From positions 1-35,156 of the forward strand of contig CALENA010000042.1 of NCBI GenBank assembly GCA_937910875.1: DNA of 35,156 nt. The letters are read 5' to 3'. Within the stretch, counting starts at the first letter, position 1. The number at the start of each line of letters is the position of its first letter. Below are positions 16,207 to 23,600 of the stretch, in pieces. A program made the position numbers and the translations under genes. The notes under the pieces were generated by a model. It had not been told where the DNA came from and made no database searches. It saw only the letters and a program-made list of their open reading frames with translations. Source of the DNA: an uncultured Desulfobulbaceae bacterium (GTDB taxonomy: Bacteria; Desulfobacterota; Desulfobulbia; Desulfobulbales; Desulfocapsaceae).

Positions 16207-16587
16207 TTACCGACCGACAGTCTCCCGAAATCTCTCCAGGAGACCTGCAAGCGGAACGGTCCTGTTCCGAGCCACCTCAACCTTTCCATCATGGCAGGCC
16301 AGTTCAACCGCCAGGGCCGCATCCCGAATGGCCTTGATACTCAGGCTGGCCGCCGCTCCCTTGACCGAATGGGCAGCAGAGCCGGCCTGTTCACAGTCAC
16401 CCTGAGCCAGGGCCTCTGTCAGTTCACCCAGATCAGCGGTTGAGGAATCGACAAAAAGCTGAATCAATTCCTGGAGCAATTCCTGGTCACCCGCCAGTTC
16501 AGCAAGGACACCTGCACGGTTCCAGTCCAGCCCCTGCGCCATGTCTGTTTGCGCCTTGATCGTTGTCTGTTTCACTTGTCCGTCCAT
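16207..16587 (-). CDS. Stand-alone Hpt (histidine phosphotransfer) domain protein
   Basis: A 126-residue cytoplasmic protein consisting of one Hpt domain: a four-helix fold that shuttles phosphate between receiver domains. The site is AAHSVKGAAASL with phospho-accepting His73; helices before (DQELLQELIQLFVDSS) and after fit the family. It carries no receiver or kinase part. It lies 30 bases downstream of tsaC, with no visible signalling partner beside it, so its kinase and target must be elsewhere; the hybrid kinase at 3508 already has its own Hpt. The ATG at 16587 follows GTGGAAGGTC, a fair ribosome binding site. A terminator follows. Confidence 0.88.
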   Translation of the reverse strand: MDGQVKQTTIKAQTDMAQGLDWNRAGVLAELAGDQELLQELIQLFVDSSTADLGELTEALAQGDCEQAGSAAHSVKGAAASLSIKAIRDAALAVELACHDGKVEVARNRTVPLAGLLERFRETVGR

Positions 16588-16617
16588 GACCTTCCACCAC
16601 TTCGTCCAACTGGTCCG

Positions 16618-17259
16618 TCACCTTGGCTGCCTTGTCCTGCCCCCATGGCTGAGCAGAGAGAAGTCGATCAGACCTGGCCGCAGCAATCGCAATCTTCCCT
16701 CATCCAGCCCGACCACTGTTGACCCGGCAACACCACTGGTCTCTCCACCGTCAATGATCAAATCAATAGCATCTCCAAACTGTCGACGCACCTCTTCAGC
16801 GGTACGGGCCGGGGCCCATCCAGAGCGATTGGCACTGGTGGCGGTGATAGGGCCACCCCAGGCACGACAGAACCTGCGGGCAACCGGATGCGGCGAGATG
16901 CGAACCCCTATGGTTCCGGTCCCACCAAGGAGACGTGGGGAAACACCGTCCGCGGCCGGAAAGACCAGGGTCAAGGGACCAGGCCAGAATTTAGCGATCA
17001 GTCGCTCATACTCATCCGGGACCTCTCGGACCAGTGAACTGAGATCAAGGGGGTCCACAATCAGGACCAGGACAGGTTTTGCCTCCACCCTCCCCTTGAC
17101 CTGAAACAATGACTCCACGGCCTGTTCATTCCGGGGGTCCACGGCCAGGCCATAATAGGTCTCCGTGGGAAAGGCAACCACACCACCTGCCTTGAGCACG
17201 GCCACTGCCTGTTTGAAACCTGCGGCCGAGGGACTGACACAAGAAGAGTTAGAGACCAA
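16618..17259 (-). CDS. tsaC: Threonylcarbamoyl-AMP synthase (TsaC/Sua5/YrdC family)
   Basis: Makes L-threonylcarbamoyladenylate from threonine, bicarbonate and ATP for the t6A37 modification of ANN-decoding tRNAs. The YrdC core is complete: GGVVAFPTETYYGLAVD near the N-terminus, the KxR-type region in VKGRVEAKPV, FWPGPLTLVF, and the ATSANRSGWAP motif. No in-frame ATG or GTG lies at a sensible place. The best start is TTG at 17259, preceded by AAAAGGCAAAA, which gives 213 residues and overlaps the end of purD-purE by 11 bases; the frame is open further upstream inside purE, but that part has no family resemblance. It belongs to the short TsaC-type rather than the two-domain Sua5 proteins. Co-transcribed with purD-purE. 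Confidence 0.9.
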   Translation of the reverse strand: MVSNSSCVSPSAAGFKQAVAVLKAGGVVAFPTETYYGLAVDPRNEQAVESLFQVKGRVEAKPVLVLIVDPLDLSSLVREVPDEYERLIAKFWPGPLTLVFPAADGVSPRLLGGTGTIGVRISPHPVARRFCRAWGGPITATSANRSGWAPARTAEEVRRQFGDAIDLIIDGGETSGVAGSTVVGLDEGRLRLLRPGLIDFSLLSHGGRTRQPR

Positions 17260-19024
17260 GATTTTTTGCCTTTTCTTCGACCTCACGGGCCATTTCCCGT
17301 TTATACTCCACCAGTTTTCCGGCCATTTCCTGGTCATCGTTTGCCAGCATCCTACAGGTGAATACCGCAGCATTTTTGGCCCCGGACTTGCCAATCCCCA
17401 TGGTTGCCACCGGGACTCCCGGCGGCATCATGACCGTGGACAGCAGCGAGTCCAGGCCGCCCAGAGGAGAGGCATCAAGCGGCACGCCGATAACCGGCAG
17501 ATTGGTGTGCGCGGCCAGGACTCCGGCCAGATGCGCGGCCATACCGGCCCCGGCAATAATGACCTTGAGTCCCCGCTTCTGGGCGGTGGAGGCAAACTGG
17601 GCCGCCCGTTCCGGCGTCCGGTGAGCCGAGGCCACGGTCATCTCGTAGGGGACACCCATCTTCTTGAAAAAATCAGCGGCTGCCTGCATCACCGGAAGAT
17701 CCGAATCACTGCCCATTACAATACCGACCAGGGGTTTTTTGATGTTTGTCTTGGGACGGTTCAGGGCCTTGGCACCGATATCTGTCCTGGAGTAGGCGCC
17801 ACTCCAGCTGATCATTCCCACGGCACGATAGGCCAGGGCAATCGCCTGCTCCAGGGTCTTGCCCACGGCGGTCACTCCCAGGACACGACCACCAGCTGTG
17901 ACTGTCCGCTGCTTATGAAGCGCGGTTCCGGCGTGGAAAACGACCACACCCTCCATCTTGGCCACTTTGCTGAGCCCCGTGATCACCTTACCGCTCTCAT
18001 AGGACCCGGGATACCCTCCCGATGACATGGCCACGCAAACTGTCGGCCGGGGATCAATCTTCATCTCGATCTGATCCAGACAGCCATCAATGGCCGCTTC
18101 CAAAATATCGACCAGATCGCTTTTCAGGCGCATGAGCAGAGGCTGGGCCTCGGGGTCACCAAAACGACAGTTGAACTCAAGGACATTGATCGTATCACCA
18201 TCAATCATCAATCCGGCATAGAGCATCCCTTTGTAGGGGCGCCCTTCAGCAGCCAGGCCCCTGATGGTGGGCAACATCACCTTATTGACCACATAATCGG
18301 CAATCTTTTCAGTGACAACCGGAGCTGGGGAATAGGCCCCCATGCCACCGGTATTGGGACCGCGATCCCCATTAAAGATGGCCTTGTGATCCTGCGATGT
18401 GGGCAGGGACAGCACGGTCTTGCCGTCGGTAAAGGCAATAAACGAGGCCTCTTCGCCCATGAGACAGGCCTCCACGACGATGGTGTTTCCGGCCTCACCA
18501 AAGGCCTTGTCCGCCATGATCAGATCAACGGCCTGTTTGGCCTCCTGGGTCGAGGCAGCAACAATCACCCCCTTGCCCGCAGCCAGACCATCGGCCTTGA
18601 CCACCACCGGCGCGCCGCAGCGGTCAATATAGGCCTTGGCCGGTGCAGCCTCGCTGAACACTTCAAACTCTGCAGTGGGAATCCCGTACTTCTTCATGAA
18701 CTCCTTGGAAAAGACCTTACTGCCCTCAAGAAGGGCTCCTTTCTGAGAGGGTCCAAAGATGCGCAGGCCCTTTTCTTCAAAGAGATCAACAATCCCCTCG
18801 GCCAATGATGACTCGGGCCCGACCACGGTCAGATCGATCTGTTCAGCCAGGGCAAAATCGAGCAGGCCGCGGATATCAGTGGCCGCGATATCAACGCAAT
18901 CCGCCAGTTGTGCGATCCCGGCATTCCCCGGCGCACAATAAATCTTGTCCACCCGGGGACTCTGATCGATTTTCCAAACCAGGGCATGCTCACGACCACC
19001 AGAACCAACAACCAGCACTTTCAT
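17249..19024 (-). CDS. PurD-PurE fusion: phosphoribosylamine-glycine ligase / N5-CAIR mutase
   Basis: A 591-residue cytoplasmic fusion of two purine-synthesis enzymes. Residues about 1-425 are PurD (GAR synthetase, ATP-grasp): MKVLVVGSGGREHAL start, VVKADGLAAGKGV, GPNTGGMGAYSPAP, and FNCRFGDPEAQ. Residues about 431-591 are PurE: GIVMGSDSDLPVM, ASAHRTPERA, GAGMAAHLAGVLAAHT and PVIGVPL, the class I pattern of N5-carboxyaminoimidazole ribonucleotide mutase. The linker KALNRPKTNIKKP is short. PurD and PurE act at steps 2 and 6b, so they do not channel a shared intermediate. No stop or frameshift lies between the halves. AAAAAGGAG precedes the ATG. The gene is divergent from tetR. Confidence 0.93.
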   Translation of the reverse strand: MKVLVVGSGGREHALVWKIDQSPRVDKIYCAPGNAGIAQLADCVDIAATDIRGLLDFALAEQIDLTVVGPESSLAEGIVDLFEEKGLRIFGPSQKGALLEGSKVFSKEFMKKYGIPTAEFEVFSEAAPAKAYIDRCGAPVVVKADGLAAGKGVIVAASTQEAKQAVDLIMADKAFGEAGNTIVVEACLMGEEASFIAFTDGKTVLSLPTSQDHKAIFNGDRGPNTGGMGAYSPAPVVTEKIADYVVNKVMLPTIRGLAAEGRPYKGMLYAGLMIDGDTINVLEFNCRFGDPEAQPLLMRLKSDLVDILEAAIDGCLDQIEMKIDPRPTVCVAMSSGGYPGSYESGKVITGLSKVAKMEGVVVFHAGTALHKQRTVTAGGRVLGVTAVGKTLEQAIALAYRAVGMISWSGAYSRTDIGAKALNRPKTNIKKPLVGIVMGSDSDLPVMQAAADFFKKMGVPYEMTVASAHRTPERAAQFASTAQKRGLKVIIAGAGMAAHLAGVLAAHTNLPVIGVPLDASPLGGLDSLLSTVMMPPGVPVATMGIGKSGAKNAAVFTCRMLANDDQEMAGKLVEYKREMAREVEEKAKNLGL

Positions 19025-19149
19025 TGCAACACTCCTTTTTCCTTCGTGAATACTTTTCGTTTACAAAATGACAGACAGACCCGAGCTGCGGGCAAAATCC
19101 ACCCGGCCAGACCCCTCTGGTTATTATGATTTCAAACAACAGCTAACCA

Positions 19150-19199
19150 TTGACAATTTATTCGGAAGATATAATATAAATGAGGACTCATTCATTTAT
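19150..19199 (+). promoter_or_regulatory. Promoter with overlapping palindromic operator upstream of tetR-type gene
   Basis: TTGACA (19150-19155) is followed by TATAAT (19170-19175, spacing 14) or the overlapping TAATAT (19172-19177, spacing 16). The palindrome ATAAATGA (19176-19183) / TCATTTAT (19192-19199) with an inner AATGAG-GA-CTCATT (19179-19192) covers the start-site region. Such placement is typical of autorepression by a TetR-type protein (inference). Confidence 0.6.
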
Positions 19200-19265
19200 A
19201 AATTCAGCTCACCACTCGACCGGATTTCTTATCAGGCAGACTCGGTCAAGCGCCTCGACCAATTC

Positions 19266-19910
19266 ATGAAAACAATCGACAAACACTCAAAGATCATCCA
19301 GGCAGCGACCAAGGTCTTCGCTAAAAAAGGCTTCTTCAACGCCAGAATATCCGATATTGCCAAGGAAGCCAAGGTTGCAGACGGGACGATCTATCTTTAT
19401 TTCAACAACAAGTTTGACATCCTGATTTCAGTCTTTGAAGAAGAAATCGGCGCCCTTGTCGACCAGGTCAGCAAGCTTTTGGCCGAAGAAAAGGACCCGC
19501 GCAAGATGCTGGCCATCTATGCCACCAGTCATCTTTCCATGATGAAAAAGAACAAGAATCTGGCCGAGGTCATCCAGATCGAACTGAGACAGAGCACCAA
19601 ACTGATCAAGGAATATCGCAACAACAAATTCAGCGAGTACATCGACATCATCTCGACCATCATTAAACTGGGCCAGGAACAGGGGATCTACCGGGCTGAC
19701 ATCAAACCCGGCATTGCCAAACGTGCTTTTTTTGGCGCCCTGGACGAAATCTCCCGGGTCTGGACCCTGTCACTGAAGAATAACTATACCGTAGAGGAGA
19801 CCATCAGTCAGGTCCTTGATATCTTTCTCGCAGGCATGCTGATCCCGGAGCAGAAAAGCTTAAATCTGCTCGAAAATCCCGGCTTACTCAGACAATCAGG
19901 CAAAATCTGA
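19266..19910 (+). CDS. TetR/AcrR-family transcriptional regulator
   Basis: A 214-residue DNA-binding repressor. The N-terminal helix-turn-helix is clear: IIQAATKVFAKKGFFNARIS followed by DIAKEAKVADGTIYLYFNNK, then a ligand-binding alpha-helical domain to the end. It most resembles the FadR-like TetR group that senses acyl-CoA in some Gram-positive and deltaproteobacterial species; the ligand is a guess. The frame is open from 19068, but the start is placed at the ATG at 19266 because the promoter and palindrome at 19150-19199 would otherwise be inside the coding sequence, and because 214 residues is the family norm. No good ribosome binding site precedes it. Its 3' end overlaps greA tail to tail by 15 bases. 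No adjacent gene is an obvious target. Confidence 0.85.
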   Translation: MKTIDKHSKIIQAATKVFAKKGFFNARISDIAKEAKVADGTIYLYFNNKFDILISVFEEEIGALVDQVSKLLAEEKDPRKMLAIYATSHLSMMKKNKNLAEVIQIELRQSTKLIKEYRNNKFSEYIDIISTIIKLGQEQGIYRADIKPGIAKRAFFGALDEISRVWTLSLKNNYTVEETISQVLDIFLAGMLIPEQKSLNLLENPGLLRQSGKI

Positions 19911-20381
19911 GGGCCGAATACCAATCACCTCAAATTCCCGATCCCCCCCGGGAGTCTTGACCAATATCTCATCCCCAGCTTCCTTGCTGAGGATACTCTG
20001 ACCCAGAGGTGAGAGGACCGAGATTGACCCCAGCTTGACATTTGACTCTTCCGGCCCCAGCAGTTGATAGGTGATCTCCTCATCCGTACCCAAATCAAGC
20101 AGATCCACCACTGTGCCAAAGACGGCTTTCGCGCAGGAGACCTGAGTGCAGTCAATGACTTCTGCCCGGCCCAGTTTATCCTTGAGCTCCATGATCCGTC
20201 CTTCAATATGCCCCTGCCGGTCCTTGGCCGCATGATATTCGGCATTTTCTTTTAAATCACCGTGTTCACGCGCCACCTCGATGGACCGAACAACCTCCAT
20301 CCGCTCAACTCGCTCCAGTTGATTCAACTCGTCTCGTAACTTCTGATGCCCCCGGACTGACATGGGGATACGCTCTACCAT
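19896..20381 (-). CDS. greA: Transcription elongation factor GreA
   Basis: A 161-residue factor that enters the RNA polymerase secondary channel and stimulates cleavage of backtracked RNA. The N-terminal coiled coil holds the conserved EHGDLKENAEYHAAKD loop with the acidic tip; the C-terminal FKBP-like domain has SPLGQSILSKEAGDE. The ATG at 20381 is set by AGGAGCAGGAA just before it; a TTG at 20399 in frame lies upstream of that site and is less likely. The 3' end runs 15 bases into the 3' end of the tetR-type gene on the other strand. A 14-bp hairpin stands 25 bases upstream of the start. It lies 317 bases downstream of the TPR/barrel gene, with a MITE between them. Confidence 0.95.
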   Translation of the reverse strand: MVERIPMSVRGHQKLRDELNQLERVERMEVVRSIEVAREHGDLKENAEYHAAKDRQGHIEGRIMELKDKLGRAEVIDCTQVSCAKAVFGTVVDLLDLGTDEEITYQLLGPEESNVKLGSISVLSPLGQSILSKEAGDEILVKTPGGDREFEVIGIRPSDFA

Positions 20382-20405
20382 TTCCTGCTCCTGTATCAAA
20401 AGATT

Positions 20406-20446
20406 CGCGGCCTGACCAGATCACACTCCAACCTGGTCAGGCCGCG
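20406..20446 (-). promoter_or_regulatory. Hairpin in the greA leader, possible attenuator
   Basis: CGCGGCCTGACCAG (20406-20419) and CTGGTCAGGCCGCG (20433-20446) pair perfectly over 14 bases with a 13-base loop. On the - strand the stem is followed by AATCTTTTG and then the greA ribosome binding site. It may be an attenuator or leaky terminator; E. coli greA is also known to have a terminated leader. Confidence 0.6.
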
Positions 20447-20456
20447 CCAAATTCAA

Positions 20457-20625
20457 AAGTCCTTGTAACTATTCAGCGGCACCCCATCTTCGCCCATTCT
20501 GACCTTCTCACATACACAAGTATGCTTCAAAGTCCAGAATGAACGAACCTGGCGCACCGATGACCAGTTACAGTTCCCGGTTTATGGCTATTCCTGGGCA
20601 TTACGGTGAATAGTTACAAGTCCTT
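20457..20625. mobile_element. MITE-like element, 153 bp, with 8-bp target duplication
   Basis: The element proper is 20465-20617. Its ends GTAACTATTCA (20465-20475) and TGAATAGTTAC (20607-20617) are perfect 11-bp inverted repeats. It is flanked by identical 8-bp copies of AAGTCCTT (20457-20464 and 20618-20625), the mark of a past transposition. It encodes no protein. GTAA ends with an 8-bp duplication are typical of the IS66 family, so a transposase of that kind elsewhere in the genome may move it (inference). Related copies are at 29310 and 32435. Confidence 0.9.
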
Positions 20626-20698
20626 AAAATAAAAAACCTGCAAGCCGTTTAAACCAGACAAACAGCCCACAGGATACAGTCTTACTGCTGAGGCTCTG

Positions 20699-23600
20699 CT
20701 ACCAGCGATAAATCAGGGACAGTGATGCCTGTTCCCGCCGATATTCACTGCCATGAGTCACATTAACAGTCGCATTTAAAAGGAAATCAGGGCTGATTTC
20801 AAGGAAAATATTCGTGTTCAACATATGAATATCGTACCCGCCAAACTCATAACCCAGTGAATAATCAACTGTATAATAACTGGGCACACCGCGTCTTGAG
20901 ATATCACGGGCCAGCTGATGCTCAAAATGAACACCGATCAACTGCTGCCAGAACTCACCCGGACTCCAGTAAGGGTGATCACCGGGCTGAAAGCCAGTCT
21001 CAAAACTGAAATCGCGACCAAGGTTTGAGTCGTCATTCTTGAAATACTCATACCCATACCGGAGTTGAAGCAGGAGAGGCTCCCGACTGAGGACATAGGC
21101 ACCCCAGACATGATATCGATTCTGGTGATTATTGTCGCTGTACAGACGATAGCGGTACTCACCGCCGAGTTGAAAACGGGGAAGAAGATTAACCATTACT
21201 CCGCCTTCAAGATCGCGATGATTGATGCCACGCTCGAGAGATTCCAGGGTATCATCCACCACGTCCTTTGAAAAACGGACATACCCTTCTCCCCAGTCGG
21301 CCAGATGCCCCCGGAGCTTCAGCTCAAACAAAGGCTCTACCCCTGAGTCTCCTTTCATGCCTTCACCAGCAAGGGTGGCCCCGAGCGACAGTTTATCATT
21401 CAGGGCAAAGAGCATGCCGGCCTGAAGACGATGGCGCCACTGATGCTGGTCAGTCGTATCCGAGGTCAAATAGCTGCGGGTCACGGCCAGTTCAACCTCC
21501 TGACGCAGGTCCGGCATCAACCAGGAGTGGAGTCCAAGAGAACTGCGGCGACTGTCCAGATAGCTGTTCCGCCCCTTTTGCATATCATAGTCAAAAGTTG
21601 ACCAAACCCGCGTTTGCCGCTTGAGGAGATTGCGGGATACGGCCTTGTCCAGACCGGGATACTCAGGGTTGATCGCAGCAATCCGCTCATAGATGGCCGC
21701 CTCCTGACCAAGCATGCCCAGGCGACTGTAGACCCCGGCCAGGTCAAAGAGACTTTCAACCGTGGTCTGATCCGGAGCCAGGGACTGATACTCGTTCATG
21801 GCCCGGAAATCATCCCCCATTGTCATGGCCTTGCGGGCCGAGAGTTCCCGGACCACCAGCTGCTGCCAACGATAGTCATCATAGAGCGCGGTGCTGATCC
21901 TGGCCACCGGCTGGCCGAGCTGTTTGAGGAAAAAATCAGGGGACATGACCACATCCAGTCGTTCCGGATCGGCTGGATGGGTAAAGGTCAGGATGTGGAT
22001 CAGGCTTCGACTGACCGGAGGCAATTGCAACTGAGCCCCAGCCTGCTGCAACTGCTCCCCAAAACGGCGATCAGCCGAGGGGGTGAGCATCTGCTCATAC
22101 ACCAGAACCGCTTCACGGTGACGACGATCAGCCCACAGGGCCCGGGCCAGCAGGAGGTGGCGCCAATACGGAAAATAGTCCTCCTGCGGCAGGAGATTTT
22201 CTTCTGCCTCACTGTCGTTGCCGTTCGCCAGATTCTCGGTCAACAGATGAATGACCGTCGAAAACTCACCCTGCTGAAACATGAGGTTCAGGCGCTGTCT
22301 GAACAGATACTCCTCACCGGGAAACTGTTGCACCAGTTCATCCAGTAACAGTCGAGCGCCTGCCAGCTCACCGCGTTTCCGGAGGATATCAGCCTCCAGC
22401 AGAGTCGCACGAACAGATAAACTCCCGCCAGCAGTCCTTTGACGGACCAGGGTCAAAGCCGTGTCATGAAGACCGTAGCGATAACATAAGGCTGCGGCCA
22501 GAAGCTGGCGTGCTGGAACCAGTTCACCCAAGAGAGCAATCTGCAACTGCTCTTCCCCCCTCTCTGCCCCGAACACCACACTGAGGACAAGGACTTCCAC
22601 CTCATCCGGATACCGTTGCAGGACAACTGCTGCCAGAGTACGGCCAGCTTCATAATCACCTGCCTGATACACCATGCGCAGCAGGGTCAGGTCCAACTGG
22701 AGCAGCAGGTCATCACCTGCCGCACAATCTGTCGTCTGCAATCTCTGCTGAGCTCGACGGCCAAGCTCAAGGGCCTGTTTCATTTTGCCGGTGGCTGCCA
22801 GCCATTGCAGCTGATCAATAAAGAGACCAAACTGGGACTGATTGCAATCTTCCGGCAGCTGAACGCCCCCTGCCTCTGCACCCCCTATATGGCTGAGCCA
22901 GGTTCCGGCCCGGCCCGGCTGGCCACTGGCAAGCGCGTCTGCAAACAGACGCCTGAGAACCGGCGCCAGCGCCCCCTGTTCATTCAGAGTCTGCCTGAGC
23001 AGACGCTCAGCCGCATAGGAGTCATCGGTTTCCTGTAAGATCCGGGCCTTGAGCAGCAGCAGATCCGTGCTCTGATGCCCAGCAGAATCCGTCAATTCCT
23101 GAAGCTCCTCAATGACCTCCTGGGCCTGGCCATAGAGTCGGTTCTGGACCAGCCCCCCTGCATATTGCAGACCAAGAGCCATCTGCTGCGCCGGGTCAGC
23201 CAGTTCTTGCCTGAGGAACCGATACTGCTCGGTAAACGGGCCTGCCAGATCCAGCTCAAGGGCCAGGTCAAAGGCTCGCTGCCGGATCGTCTGATTTGTG
23301 GGGTGCTGGAGCAGATACGCTGCACAGGCATCATAGGCGGCCTGGGGTCGCCCCAGGGCCTCACTCAAATCTGCCGCCAGAAGAAGGGCCCGGTCAGTCG
23401 CTTGCCAGGACTCATCAAGCAGGCCAAGATAATATTCACTCTCATGCAGACGATCAGCAGCCAGAAGCAACTCGCTCAAGCGGAAAAGGACCTCCTGGTT
23501 CGTGGACTCCTGCTGATGAATAATTTCCAGGACCTCGATCAATTCCGTATCCATTCCCCGCTGCTCGAGAAGCTTGGCCATGGCCACATAGATGGCCAGC

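Larger units (their letters stand above)
20382..20698. other. Intergenic region upstream of greA
   Basis: The 317 bases between greA and the TPR/barrel gene contain the greA-leader hairpin (20406-20446) and the complete MITE with its target duplication (20457-20625). No coding sequence is seen, and I could not pick a convincing greA promoter; the right end of the MITE or the upstream operon could supply one. Confidence 0.6.

Noticed and set aside
17260-17394. N-terminal extension of TsaC within purE
   Set aside because: It is purE antiphase sequence without YrdC features; the TTG at 17259 gives the normal length.
19068-19265. 66-codon N-terminal extension of the TetR-type regulator
   Set aside because: It would contain the promoter and operator; the family starts right before the helix-turn-helix domain.
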